Shown piece by piece: positions 53,350 through 62,303 of a stretch of DNA of 64,000 bases. Source of the DNA: Candidatus Krumholzibacteriota bacterium. Lineage in GTDB: Bacteria; Krumholzibacteriota; Krumholzibacteriia; Krumholzibacteriales; WJIX01. Both the position numbers and the translations under genes were made by a program. Below the pieces are notes generated by a model. It was not told the DNA's origin, searched no databases, and saw only the letters and a list, made by a program, of their open reading frames with translations. Numbering within the stretch: the stretch's first letter is position 1; the number at the start of each line of letters is the position of its first letter. The stretch spans positions 620,001 through 684,000 of the forward strand of contig JAXHNR010000001.1 of assembly GCA_034520215.1 (NCBI GenBank), given 5' to 3'.

Positions 53350-55311
53350 ATGTCCGCCAAAGCGGCAAATAACAGGTTTCCTTATACAGAAGTGGCAATA
53401 GCGTTCTTTATCACAGCTGTTCTTGTGATGCTTTCCTATAATGTAATGACCAGTCAGAAAAAGATACGGGAAACAAAGTATAAATATATAAACGCCAGGC
53501 AGAATGCCCGTGTAAGTCTTGAGTCGCTCGAAGAAGCGCTGCGGCTCGCGGGGATCAATGTAGATGAATTCAATGGTCAGCCTGTTTTCCTGGACGCTGC
53601 TCCGTACCAGATAGTATTCAATGCTGATATATCCGGCGGTGTTTTTGGTACATCGGGTATGACTGTTGACCAGCGTGTACCGCTTCACGATGGAACCCCT
53701 TATACAGTCGGCTCATTTCCCGGCGAAAATATCGGCTTAATGCGTAATTATAACAATAACGCTGAAACGATAAGATACACTTTGGATAGAAATGATAATG
53801 GAAGAGTAGCCATCGAGGATAGATATACTGAAACCGGCAATCCGTACGATTACGCGATTTACAGAGAAGAGAATGGGGAGAGGAAGTTCATTGTAGGATA
53901 TGGTATTCGAGGGGGAGAGGCATATCCCGACGGGAATCTTCCCCAACCGCTCTTTAAATATTACGGTGATTATAATAATAACGGAGCAGTTACACTCTGG
54001 GGAGATAGAAACGGTGACGGTATGCTAAATCAAGCAGAGATATCTACCCTCACAGCAGTATCACGAAATATGCTGGATAGAATTAGAGATGTTGAGATTT
54101 TTGTTGAAGTTGAATCGAGCGTTATGGAAGCTGGATTCGCGGGCTCTCACAGCATACCCGGTAGTACAAGAAACTACCGTTCATTCGTACTGACGAGTAG
54201 AGTGAGACCCGGGAATACGAATGTCGCTAAAGGCGAGCTTCATGCCTGTGGTGATCCTCCGGAAGCTCCCTCGCAACTTACTGCGGAAGATACACCCGGT
54301 GACAACGGCAGCAGTATTACCGTTACTTTCAAAGGTTCCATGGATGAACTTGCAGGGGAAGAGGATATTACCCAATATACAGTTTATCGCAAAAGAGAAG
54401 GGGCTCGAGGCTGGACCTGTATTGCTTCTGTAGTAACCGGAGGGACCGAAACCTATTCGATAGAAGATAACAAAGAAACTGGAAACAGGGAGCTGGAAAC
54501 AGGCGTAAATTACTATTACTATGCTACAGCCTGGGACTGCAGACCGCAGGAATCTGATCCCTCAAATACGGCGGGTCCGGTGCAATCGGTTGCCAACGGT
54601 CCTTCTCCGCCCTTTATATTACAGGCCTATGACACGCCGTGCGACACGTTAGATGAGATCACTGTTGTATTGAAGCGGTCGAGTGAAGATCTGGCCGAAT
54701 GCCCAAATGTGTCATTTTACAGGGTCTTCAGAGGGTGTGAAGAGGCCGGGGAAATTCGAAGCAGAGAACTTATAGGTACGATTACAGCGGATGGTTCGGA
54801 AACGTATATTCTTACTGATAATTTCAAAGATAATCTAAGCGGTACCGGGCCTGAGGCGCAAGAGAGTTATTACTACACGGCAGAGGCGGTAAGTCTCTCT
54901 GATTCAACTCCATCAGTTTTATCAAATGAATTCGGAGGGGTTTATTATACTGCAAGTATATCTTCAGCCCGTCTTACAGATGTAAGAGATTTTTCTGATA
55001 ACAACGGAAAAGCACTTTCGATAAGCTGGACCGCGTCTCCTTCTGAAAATTGTGCTGACGCTGGGATTAAAGAATACGTATTAAAGAGGAAAGCCGTATT
55101 TGAATTGGCCTGGAGCGACGTATATTCCGTGTCAGCTTGCGGGGCACCTTCGTATGACTTTGTTGATACCGGGCTGAGCGCGGGAACTCAATATACGTAC
55201 TGTGTTTGGACTGTTGGCAGAACAGGCGAAGTTCCTTCTAATAAGAAGGGCGGCATCCCCACGTTAAGCACTGAATTTAAAAGGTCAGAAGAGATAACGG
55301 GACATTTTTGA
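53350..55311 (+). CDS. PilW-like pseudopilin with three fibronectin type III-like domains
   Basis: 653 residues from ATG 53350 behind TGGAG. The N-terminus RFPYTEVAIAFFITAVLVML is a prepilin helix with Glu at +5, but -1 is Arg9 where Gly is expected. Residues 40-295 resemble PilW-type minor pilins (NARVSLESLEEALRLAGI), with calcium-like loops DYNNNGAVTLWGDRNGDG and LDRNDNGRV. From about 297 on, three fibronectin-like beta-sandwiches follow (about 300-410, 416-530, 535-640), each with paired cysteines and YTVYRK-, YRVFRG- or YVLKRK-type strands. Likely a surface-exposed tip adhesin of a pilus. Confidence 0.72.
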   Translation: MSAKAANNRFPYTEVAIAFFITAVLVMLSYNVMTSQKKIRETKYKYINARQNARVSLESLEEALRLAGINVDEFNGQPVFLDAAPYQIVFNADISGGVFGTSGMTVDQRVPLHDGTPYTVGSFPGENIGLMRNYNNNAETIRYTLDRNDNGRVAIEDRYTETGNPYDYAIYREENGERKFIVGYGIRGGEAYPDGNLPQPLFKYYGDYNNNGAVTLWGDRNGDGMLNQAEISTLTAVSRNMLDRIRDVEIFVEVESSVMEAGFAGSHSIPGSTRNYRSFVLTSRVRPGNTNVAKGELHACGDPPEAPSQLTAEDTPGDNGSSITVTFKGSMDELAGEEDITQYTVYRKREGARGWTCIASVVTGGTETYSIEDNKETGNRELETGVNYYYYATAWDCRPQESDPSNTAGPVQSVANGPSPPFILQAYDTPCDTLDEITVVLKRSSEDLAECPNVSFYRVFRGCEEAGEIRSRELIGTITADGSETYILTDNFKDNLSGTGPEAQESYYYTAEAVSLSDSTPSVLSNEFGGVYYTASISSARLTDVRDFSDNNGKALSISWTASPSENCADAGIKEYVLKRKAVFELAWSDVYSVSACGAPSYDFVDTGLSAGTQYTYCVWTVGRTGEVPSNKKGGIPTLSTEFKRSEEITGHF

Positions 55312-55448
55312 TCCGAACAGTAAATATTGTGTATTTAAGGATGACTCTATCATGATAGATAAAGAACTTTTAGCGCTTAGAACTGGATCGGACGATATAC
55401 CGTCCAGCTTAACAAGCTGCTAAGTAATGGATTAGGAAGAGTAATGTC

Positions 55449-56087
55449 ATGACAAAGAAAAAGGTTGATAAAAGCAGTGAAAAAAAAGTGGTACTGGTAA
55501 TTGTAACTCTTGTACTTATAGCCTTCGCGGGGATTGTGTTGGGAGTAAATTCAATATCAGTAAGTGAATTACAATCCATTTCAAATGGAAAATTAAATAA
55601 ACAGGTTCTTTCCCTTGCCGAAGGCGGTGTGAATAAGAGCATTGAATATATTTCGCGGCTGCCGGTTCCCCTTGAAGGAAGGGGCGCTAATAAAGATCAG
55701 CCGATTCTTCTCTTTCAGGAAAAAACTCTCTACGATATCGGAACTGTGACGAGCTACCTTGATCCTCTGGATTCAGATAATAAAAGGCCGGCAGGTTTTG
55801 CAGTCATTACGGTTAGAGCTATTCTTAACGGCAGCGGTTTTTCTAGAGTGGTGCGAGTAAAAGTCGGGCAGATCAGCTTTAACGGCTATTCTTATTTCTT
55901 CGAAAAGGGGGAAAGCATCAGCGGAACTGCCGGGCGGCTTTTCCTGAAGGATAATCTTCCGAGCTCAGTTCTTTCCGGTAATCAGTTCTATAATTCTCAG
56001 GCTGAATCTCCCGCGAGGAAGCGGATTGAAAGAGTATCGTGGAGAGAACTCGACCCCTCCACAGATATCACTGTTAATTTCTGGTAG
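55449..56087 (+). CDS. PilX-like pilus assembly protein
   Basis: 212 residues. A charged leader (MTKKKVDKSSEKK) precedes a hydrophobic helix VVLVIVTLVLIAFAGIVLGV. The following NKQVLSLAEGGVNKSIEYI resembles the AEAGVxxAL helix of PilX/PilV accessory pilins. There is no prepilin Gly-Phe site. The rest is a small beta-rich domain ending in VNFW. Third of three consecutive pilus-type genes, 137 bases after the fibronectin-containing one. Confidence 0.62.
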   Translation: MTKKKVDKSSEKKVVLVIVTLVLIAFAGIVLGVNSISVSELQSISNGKLNKQVLSLAEGGVNKSIEYISRLPVPLEGRGANKDQPILLFQEKTLYDIGTVTSYLDPLDSDNKRPAGFAVITVRAILNGSGFSRVVRVKVGQISFNGYSYFFEKGESISGTAGRLFLKDNLPSSVLSGNQFYNSQAESPARKRIERVSWRELDPSTDITVNFW

Positions 56088-56259
56088 AAGAGGCCCTCGA
56101 GTTGCAGGCAGCAGTTTGGAGATAGTCGCGGCATACCGGATTTAAGGAAAGCACTTTCCCCAGCGTAGATTTATAAGAAGTGTAGCTTCAAGAGTATATA
56201 TCGCCAAGTTATAATTAGGGCGGAATAAGATTTATTATCAGTTTCATTTATATTCCATA

Positions 56260-56288
56260 TTGACATCTAAGTAAAGGACATGTAATTT
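56260..56288 (+). promoter_or_regulatory. Possible sigma-70 promoter of the 56342 lipoprotein gene
   Basis: TTGACA (56260-56265) with TAATTT (56283-56288) at 17 bases, or TGTAAT at 15. The -10 is weak in either reading. Confidence 0.35.
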
Positions 56289-56341
56289 TTAACAGGGGAA
56301 GTGGGGCTACTTGTGTACTGACTTCGATCAAGGAGAAAACC

Positions 56342-57064
56342 ATGAAAAAGATCTTCTTAGTTGTTTTTTTGGTTATAGTTATGTTCTTTTCCGGCTGCGG
56401 GTCGAATCATCCTTCCAATATAATTGTTGATCCGGAGTTTAATCCTAACGATGTCAGTAGGATTCTTGTAACTCCTGTGATAAGCCTTATTTCAGACAAT
56501 GCTGACAGAAATCGTCTGTCTGAACGAATGACTCAGAAGATGCTTTGGAAGAGATTATCCAGAATCTCCGATTATAAATTTTTTTCTCCACAGAGATTCT
56601 CCTTTGCTTTAAGGAAGGTAAAGAAACCGGTTCAGTTCGATGAAATTAAAAAGGGGTGGGTCGAAAGTAAAACGATCGACGCTGAACTATTAAAATTGAT
56701 AAATGATTATGTGGATGCGGACCTCTTTCTTATTCCAGAAGTTTATTTATGGAATAAGGATGAAGCCGATTACAGAGAATCCAGTGCTGCTTCTTTAACC
56801 GAGGTTGGGGTGAGTATATATTTAGTTAATCCGGATTCCGGAAAGATTCTCTGGGAGGCCACTGATCAGAACTTTATGGAAGCTATGAGAACTGAGGGAG
56901 AGAGGGTGATGGTGAGAGGTAAGGGGGGATTTGACAGGCGTATAAAGGGTATAAGTCCTACGGGCAGTAATGTGTACGAGGCTCCGCCATTTGAGGATGT
57001 ATTGGTCAAAGTACTTGGAGCACTTATTGAAGTTTTTCCCTCCCGTTCCATAGTTGGTAAATAA
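56342..57064 (+). CDS. Lipoprotein of unknown function (weakly GNA1162/DUF799-like)
   Basis: 240 residues. Signal peptide with lipobox FFSGC, lipidated Cys19. The mature part has VSRILVTPVISLISDN, VDADLFLIPEVYLWNKDEADYRES and VGVSIYLVNPDSGKILWEAT, strands and helices that resemble the CsgG/GNA1162-like lipoprotein group (a beta strand on INPDSGKxLW-type turn). That likeness is faint. The stop overlaps the tadA start (TAATG), so the genes are coupled. Function not inferred. Confidence 0.65.
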   Translation: MKKIFLVVFLVIVMFFSGCGSNHPSNIIVDPEFNPNDVSRILVTPVISLISDNADRNRLSERMTQKMLWKRLSRISDYKFFSPQRFSFALRKVKKPVQFDEIKKGWVESKTIDAELLKLINDYVDADLFLIPEVYLWNKDEADYRESSAASLTEVGVSIYLVNPDSGKILWEATDQNFMEAMRTEGERVMVRGKGGFDRRIKGISPTGSNVYEAPPFEDVLVKVLGALIEVFPSRSIVGK

Positions 57065-57516
57065 TGGATGAAAAATGGATGGCCGAGGCCCTTGTCGAGG
57101 CTGAAAAGGCTTTGAACTACGGTGAAGTTCCCATTGGAGCCGTTATTGTAAAAGAAGCTGGAATTATAGGGCGCGGGCATAATGAGATAGAGAAAAGGGG
57201 AGTAGCTACCGCTCACGCGGAAATGCTGGCGATTCAACGGGCAGCCTCTGAGATAGGCGATTGGCGTCTTGTCGGATGCACGTTATATGTAACTCTCGAG
57301 CCCTGCCGCATGTGTTTTGGCGCTCTCTGCCTTTCGAGAGTAACCAGGGTGGTTTACGGAGCAAAACAATCTGCCGGTGTTCCCTGCGGGTCGATGGATG
57401 ATTTCTTTCATTCTGATTCCTATGATTATAAAATGGAGGTAACCGGCGGAGTAGAAGAGGAAAAAAGCCTCTTGCTTTTGAGGAAGTTTTTTAGCAATCT
57501 CAGAAGAGAGGATTAG
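57064..57516 (+). CDS. tadA: tRNA-specific adenosine deaminase
   Basis: 150 residues. TadA converts A34 to inosine in tRNA-Arg(ACG). Zinc site: His51-Ala-Glu53 (TAHAEMLAIQ) and Cys81-x2-Cys84 (LEPCRMCFGAL), with Glu53 the proton shuttle. The length is normal. It overlaps the lipoprotein stop by TAATG, and tRNA-Ser(GGA) begins only four bases after its own stop, so mRNA and tRNA must be separated by processing. Its substrate tRNA lies at 47341-47414. Confidence 0.94.
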   Translation: MDEKWMAEALVEAEKALNYGEVPIGAVIVKEAGIIGRGHNEIEKRGVATAHAEMLAIQRAASEIGDWRLVGCTLYVTLEPCRMCFGALCLSRVTRVVYGAKQSAGVPCGSMDDFFHSDSYDYKMEVTGGVEEEKSLLLLRKFFSNLRRED

Positions 57517-57520
57517 AGAC

Positions 57521-57610
57521 GGAGAGATGCGAGAGCTGGCTGAATCGGCGCGATTGGAAATCGCGTGAGGGTATTTCCCTCCGAGGGTTCGAATCCCTCT
57601 CTCTCCGCCA
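57521..57610 (+). tRNA. tRNA-Ser(GGA)
   Basis: 90 bases. Acceptor GGAGAGA/TCTCTCC-type pairing, anticodon loop TTGGAAA on CGCGA/TCGCG, long variable arm, TTCGAAT T-loop, encoded CCA. Confidence 0.93.
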
Positions 57611-57637
57611 GAATGGAACCTCTGAAATTTATATAGT

Positions 57638-57728
<91 letters not shown>

Positions 57729-57774
57729 GAAAAATAAATGGTTTCTCTGGATTGGGAGCATGTTTGATATAAAT

Positions 57775-57850
57775 GGGGATGTAGCTCAGCTGGGAGAGCA
57801 CCTCGTTCGCAACGAGGGGGTCGGCGGTTCGAATCCGCTCATCTCCACCA
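57775..57850 (+). tRNA. tRNA-Ala(CGC)
   Basis: 76 bases. Acceptor GGGGATG/CATCTCC, D-arm GCTCAGCTGGGAGAGC, anticodon loop TTCGCAA on CTCG/CGAG, TTCGAAT T-loop, encoded CCA. The CGC anticodon is confirmed by the paired stem around it. Confidence 0.94.
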
Positions 57851-57860
57851 AAAATTTTAA

Positions 57861-58131
57861 GGCCGCGCTAGATGGGGAGGTAGCGGTGCCCTGAACCCGC
57901 AATCCGCTAAAGCGGGATTGAATTCCCGATTGAGGGAATTCTGTTTTTGTGTGATCGACAGTGGGAAGTGATGTTGATAATCAGGACCCGCGCAACGGGA
58001 ACCTGTAAACCCCGTCAGGACCGGAAGGTAGCAGCGGTAAGCAGTTATTCTTGTGTGATGCGGTGATTCCTGATTGGAGTTAACCCCACTGGTGGAGCAC
58101 GGGAGCAGTTCACGAGATCGGGTGCGCGGTC
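57861..58131 (+). ncRNA. ffs: Signal recognition particle RNA, long form with Alu domain
   Basis: About 271 bases. The 5' part GATGGGGAGGTAGCGGTGCC and CCGCAATCCGCTAAAGCGGG belong to the Alu-type domain of long bacterial SRP RNAs. The apical helix-8 segment GTCAGGACCGGAAGGTAGCAGCGGTAAG (58013-58040) is the Ffh-binding site. Ends GGCCGCGC and GCGCGGTC pair. Long SRP RNAs occur in Firmicutes, Thermotogae, Deinococci and some other phyla, while most Proteobacteria have the short form. The exact ends are estimated from pairing. Confidence 0.93.
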
Positions 58132-58164
58132 TAACGGAATTAACAGTAAGGCTGCGGGAGTGAT

Positions 58165-59934
58165 ATGTCTTATGTAGTTTTAGCTAGAAAATGGCGTCCA
58201 CAGACCTTTTCCGAAATAGTCGGACAGAACCATGTTTCTCAGACGCTCAAGAAGGCAGTTGAGAAAAACAGGCTTGCTCACGCGTATCTCTTCTCGGGAC
58301 CGAGGGGCTGCGGTAAAACAACGACAGCAAGAATCCTGGCTAAGATAATTAATTGTGAAAAGCCGGAAGGCGGAGAACCATGTAATAAATGTAATTCCTG
58401 TAGAGAAGTATCCGCAGGTTCTCATCTTGATGTAATTGAAATAGACGGCGCTTCCAACCGCGGAATAGATGAAATAAGAGATCTAAGAGAAAAAATTGGT
58501 TACGCGTCAACCAGCGGAAATTCAAAAATATACATAATTGACGAAGTACACATGTTGACTCAGCAGGCATTCAACGCCCTTCTGAAAACTCTTGAAGAGC
58601 CGCCGTCCCATGTCTATTTAATACTAGCTACAACAGAACCGCATAAGGTTCCAGCGACAATTCGTTCGAGGTGCCAGAGATTTAATTTTAAGCGAATGGA
58701 ATTTTCCGAACTTTCTCAGCAGCTTGTTAGAATATGCGAAAATGAAAAACTCAAATATGATAAAGAAGCACTTCAATTGATTTCAAGAAGGGCCGATGGC
58801 AGTATGCGCGACGCGGAGAGCCTGCTTGATCAATGTGTTTCGGCGGTTGATGAAAAGATCGACATTAAGCTTGTGCGTCAGATCCTGGGACTGGTCGACT
58901 CCAGGATTATTATAGAACTTCTTAAAGCGATAAGTCGTCATAATAAGAAGGGTTCTCTAGAAATAGTCGACAGAGCTGTCTCTTCAGGATTTGATCTTGA
59001 GGAGTTCTTTCTGGCATATTTAGAGGGTATTCGAAATATGCTGGTTATCAACATTGGAGAAGATAAATCAATTGAATGGCTTGATCTTACAGAATCTGAA
59101 TTTGAGGAGATCAAGGAAATAGCAGGTCAATTCAATGCTGAAGACCTGCTTTTAATATTCAGAATGGCCGTTTCATCTTTCAGGGAGTTTAGAGGAGCCG
59201 GTCAACCTCGATACCATCTTGAGGCGGTTGTCGCGGAAGCCGCCGGATGGGAATCCGCCGTTGAAATATCGGAATTGATAAGTAAGATTGAATCCGGAGG
59301 CAATATCGGAGGAGCGAATTTAAATAGACGGGAAAAGAGCTTAGAAGAAGTTAACGGGGGAAAGAAGAGGTCTAAAAAAAAAGTATCCGGCAAGAGGAGT
59401 TTGAAAGAAGAAAATTTAAGTAAAGGCAATGAAGACATGGAAGTTTCTCAGGAAGAAACTCTGAGCAGCTTCAGGGAAAGAGAAAATGTTGAGGCGGGAA
59501 AAGCCCTTGCGATTCTCGGCGGAAGTGATAAGTGGGAAATATTTCTATCCCAGATCAGAGAATCAAAATTAACCCTTGGAATATGGCTCATGTCGGCTGT
59601 AGTAATAGAAGTAAAAAATGGTAATATTATTCTTGGGTTTGACGCGAATAACCGTTTTGCTAGAGAAATGGTCAGTGAATCTAAGAACAGGCGGTATATT
59701 GAAAATCACTTGGAAAAGTTCTTTGGCAGAAAATTGACTATTGAAGTCATAGAAATTGTCCGTGAAAAAGAAAAAAAGAAAAAAATCGGGAAAAAAAAGT
59801 TATCCGCTAAAAAGAGACAGGATCCAAATATCGATAAACTTGTCGAGAGCGAACCTATGGTAAAAAGGTTGATAGAGGAATTTGATGGAGAAGTTTATGG
59901 AGAAAATAATAAGAACGGGAGGACTGAAAGATGA
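58165..59934 (+). CDS. dnaX: DNA polymerase III subunits gamma/tau
   Basis: 589 residues. AAA+ clamp-loader motor: Walker A GPRGCGKT (45-52), zinc ligands Cys64, Cys73, Cys76, Cys79, Walker B IIDEVH (about 124-129), sensor 1 ATTEPHKVP and SRCQRF arginine finger. Domain III ends near 370; a Lys-rich linker and a tau-like C-terminal domain (about 440-560) follow. An A9 run at 59374-59382 (codons 404-406) lies in the linker, and both other frames stop within 14 codons, so slippage would give a gamma-like short form. Its TGA overlaps the ybaB ATG. Confidence 0.95.
   Translation: MSYVVLARKWRPQTFSEIVGQNHVSQTLKKAVEKNRLAHAYLFSGPRGCGKTTTARILAKIINCEKPEGGEPCNKCNSCREVSAGSHLDVIEIDGASNRGIDEIRDLREKIGYASTSGNSKIYIIDEVHMLTQQAFNALLKTLEEPPSHVYLILATTEPHKVPATIRSRCQRFNFKRMEFSELSQQLVRICENEKLKYDKEALQLISRRADGSMRDAESLLDQCVSAVDEKIDIKLVRQILGLVDSRIIIELLKAISRHNKKGSLEIVDRAVSSGFDLEEFFLAYLEGIRNMLVINIGEDKSIEWLDLTESEFEEIKEIAGQFNAEDLLLIFRMAVSSFREFRGAGQPRYHLEAVVAEAAGWESAVEISELISKIESGGNIGGANLNRREKSLEEVNGGKKRSKKKVSGKRSLKEENLSKGNEDMEVSQEETLSSFRERENVEAGKALAILGGSDKWEIFLSQIRESKLTLGIWLMSAVVIEVKNGNIILGFDANNRFAREMVSESKNRRYIENHLEKFFGRKLTIEVIEIVREKEKKKKIGKKKLSAKKRQDPNIDKLVESEPMVKRLIEEFDGEVYGENNKNGRTER
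59374..59382 (+). promoter_or_regulatory. A9 slippage tract in dnaX
   Basis: Nine consecutive A residues encode Lys404-406. One added A leads to TAA at 59421-59423; one lost A leads to TGA at 59402-59404. The position just after the ATPase/domain III region parallels the A9 slip site of Thermus dnaX. Confidence 0.55.
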
Positions 59935-60242
59935 AAGATATGGGTAAATTTTTGAAGCAGGCTCAGCAGGTTCAACAGAAAATTGCCGGAATTCAAGAAG
60001 AGTTATCGAATGAAGTCGTAGAGGCTACTGCCGGCGGCGGTATGGTTAAAGTTGCTATGAGCGGCAGTAACGAAGTATTATCGATCACTATAGACCCGGA
60101 AGTTGTTGATCCTGAAGATATCGAAATGCTTGAAGAGCTTATTGTAGCCGCGGTAAACGAAGCGCGTAATGAAGTTGAAGATATGATAAAGCAGAGAATG
60201 GGATCTATTACAGGCGGAATTTCAATTCCGGGTCTGTTTTAG
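59931..60242 (+). CDS. ybaB: YbaB/EbfC nucleoid-associated protein
   Basis: 103 residues; the ATG overlaps the dnaX stop (ATGA at 59931-59934). FLKQAQQVQQKIAGIQEEL, EATAGGGMVKVAMSGSNEVLSITID and the MLEELIVAAVNEARNEVE helix are typical. It binds DNA as a dimer. Gene order dnaX-ybaB-recR is conserved widely. Confidence 0.94.
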   Translation: MKDMGKFLKQAQQVQQKIAGIQEELSNEVVEATAGGGMVKVAMSGSNEVLSITIDPEVVDPEDIEMLEELIVAAVNEARNEVEDMIKQRMGSITGGISIPGLF

Positions 60243-60334
60243 TTACTCGCCGATATTTATAAGGTAAAAAAATATATTCTTTTTAATTATTCTGGTTTTA
60301 AGGCAAGCTTTTTGCATAAACATTGGAGAGAGTA

Positions 60335-60934
60335 ATGAGTTATGAACTTCAGATTCTCAGGGCGTTGATTGACCATTTTAAGAAAATGCCCGGGATCGGA
60401 GAAAAAACAGCTCGAAGACTTGCTTTTTCGATATTGTATATGGGCACTGAGGAGGTCAAAAATTTTGCCAAAGTATTACTGCGTGCCAAAGAAAAAGTTA
60501 GATTCTGCAAAATCTGCGGAAACCTTGCAGAAAGCGAAACCTGCCAGATCTGCGAAGACTCCTCAAGAGATGGGAGTATCGTTTGCGTCGTTGAACGGCC
60601 GGCCGACCTTTACGTTCTTGAGAAAACGGGTCGGTTCAGGGGTCGCTACCATGTTCTGCATGGAGTCCTTTCTCCACTGGATGGAGTAGGACCTGAAGAC
60701 CTTAATCTGAATGGATTAAAGAAGAGGGTTGAAAGAGAAGGGATCAAAGAGTTGATTATTGCGACCAATCCAAGTGTAGAGGGTGACACAACTGCTTTGT
60801 ATATAAATGAATTGTTGAAAGACTGTAATGTTAAAATTACAAGACCAGCCAGAGGAATCCCCCTTGGTAGCACACTCGAGTTCATTGACGGCAGTACACT
60901 TTCAAAGGCTATTGAATCAAGAGAGCCGATTTAA
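60335..60934 (+). CDS. recR: Recombination mediator protein
   Basis: 199 residues from ATG 60335, behind GGAGAG. RecR, with RecF/RecO, helps load RecA at gaps. Helix-hairpin-helix FKKMPGIGEKTARRLAF, zinc finger Cys58, Cys61, Cys70, Cys73, and the Toprim domain beginning IVCVVERPADLYVLEKTGRF are all present. HGVLSPLDGVGPEDL is a characteristic stretch. Length is normal. Follows ybaB by 92 bases. Confidence 0.95.
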   Translation: MSYELQILRALIDHFKKMPGIGEKTARRLAFSILYMGTEEVKNFAKVLLRAKEKVRFCKICGNLAESETCQICEDSSRDGSIVCVVERPADLYVLEKTGRFRGRYHVLHGVLSPLDGVGPEDLNLNGLKKRVEREGIKELIIATNPSVEGDTTALYINELLKDCNVKITRPARGIPLGSTLEFIDGSTLSKAIESREPI

Positions 60935-60959
60935 ATGCTGGTCGGGGAGTAACGGATAA

Positions 60960-61463
60960 ATGGTAAAAGCTAACTGGAAAGTGTTTGAGAAGGATTATTG
61001 GGCCATAAATACGATACTTGAGGAGCTCCTGGATAATTCAAATTCAAAAAGTATTTTACTCCTTGATAAAACCGGACAGCTGATATCCAGCGTTGGTCAA
61101 AAACCGCAGTTTGATCTTTATACTTTTGCCTCTCTTTGCGCGGCTGATTTTGAGGCAAACGCTCAGCTGGCAAAACTTGTCGGAGAAGATGATTTTTCGA
61201 CTTTATACCATCAGGGAAGCAATGAAAGCATGTATCTTTCAAGAGTTGAGAAGGATATTATTCTGGTTATTCTTTTTAACAAGAAAACAACCCTCGGACT
61301 TGTGAGATTGAGATCAAGGAAAGCTTTAGAAGGATTGGGGGTTGTGATTAAAAGACTTTATGACAAACTTGAATATGAGAATGAGGAGTATTCAGAGTCG
61401 GATTTCGATGAAGAATTCACAGCCGAAGCCGAATTTGAAATAGACAGCTTGTTTTCTGATTAG
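60960..61463 (+). CDS. mglB: Roadblock/LC7-domain protein, MglB-like
   Basis: 167 residues. INTILEELLDNSNSKSILLLDKTGQLISSVG and the strand-helix pattern up to IKRLYDKLE are a Roadblock/LC7 fold, followed by an acidic C-terminal tail. Immediately downstream lies the small GTPase gene mglA, so it should be the MglB-type GTPase-activating partner. In Myxococcus and Thermus MglB stimulates MglA and sits at the opposite pole. The start is supported by GGGGAG some ten bases upstream. Confidence 0.8.
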   Translation: MVKANWKVFEKDYWAINTILEELLDNSNSKSILLLDKTGQLISSVGQKPQFDLYTFASLCAADFEANAQLAKLVGEDDFSTLYHQGSNESMYLSRVEKDIILVILFNKKTTLGLVRLRSRKALEGLGVVIKRLYDKLEYENEEYSESDFDEEFTAEAEFEIDSLFSD

Positions 61464-61472
61464 GGGGCGCTA

Positions 61473-62051
61473 TTGTCGCTTATTAATTATTCATCTAGAG
61501 AAATAAACGTCAAAATAGTCTATTACGGTCCCGGCCTATGCGGTAAAACGACCAATATTCAATATATATACAACAAGGTTACTCCAGAGACAAAAGGAAA
61601 ATTGATTACACTCGCTACTGAAATGGACCGTACTCTCTTCTTCGATTTTCTGCCTTTAGAGCTGGGGAAGGTCAAGGGGTTTAAGACAAGATTTCATCTT
61701 TACACAGTTCCCGGACAGGTTTATTATGACGCGAGCCGCAAGTTGATATTAAGAGGTGTCGACGGAATAGTTTTTGTGGCTGATTCACAATCTATGCGCT
61801 ATGACGCGAATATAGAGAGTCTTTATAATTTACATGAAAATCTAGCTGAATATAATATGAAACTTGAAGATATTCCATTCACAATACAGTACAATAAAAG
61901 AGATTTGCCTGATACGATTAGTGTTGATGATCTGCAGCAGGAATTGAACCCGCGTGATTATCCATCCTATGAAGCCGTGGCGATAGAGGGTATGGGTGTC
62001 TTTAATACTCTAAAATCGGTCGCGAAATCGGTGCTGGGAAATCTCTCATAA
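61473..62051 (+). CDS. mglA: MglA-type small GTPase
   Basis: 192 residues from TTG 61473 behind AGGGGG. P-loop GPGLCGKTT at residues 19-27, VPGQ replacing the usual DxxG switch II (PGQVYYDASRKLILRG), and NKRD for guanine recognition. The MglA family sets cell polarity and controls type IV pili and gliding machinery in a GTP-dependent way. The upstream mglB encodes its probable GAP. Pseudopilin genes lie at 52541-56087 in the same window. Family assignment is firm; actual control of pili is inference. Confidence 0.9.
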   Translation: MSLINYSSREINVKIVYYGPGLCGKTTNIQYIYNKVTPETKGKLITLATEMDRTLFFDFLPLELGKVKGFKTRFHLYTVPGQVYYDASRKLILRGVDGIVFVADSQSMRYDANIESLYNLHENLAEYNMKLEDIPFTIQYNKRDLPDTISVDDLQQELNPRDYPSYEAVAIEGMGVFNTLKSVAKSVLGNLS

Positions 62052-62244
62052 AAATAGAGCCAATAGAGAAACTCTCTCTTAATTAAGTTCCCCAAAAACC
62101 CCGATACTTTTAAGATGCCTGAGAAAAGAATAAATTATTAAATGGCCCTTTCTCTCGACTGTGATCTCCAGGACAGTAACTGCTCTGACCATAATCAGAA
62201 CCGGGCCGAACAATTCCCCGGCATTAAGTTGATACCTACCAATA

Positions 62245-62303
62245 AGTGGAGTTTCCCCAATTTTTATAACCTATAAGGTAGTCGATGATTTGTAACAGTA
62301 TGC
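62245..62303 (-). repeat. 59-nt dispersed repeat, copy B
   Basis: Reverse complement of copy A at 42251-42309, one mismatch. It joins the left arm of the 24-bp inverted repeat (from 62301), so the two appear to be one element. Confidence 0.85.

Noticed and set aside
53224..53688. 154-codon minus-strand open frame
   Set aside because: Opposes the pseudopilin start; no ribosome site or recognisable motif.
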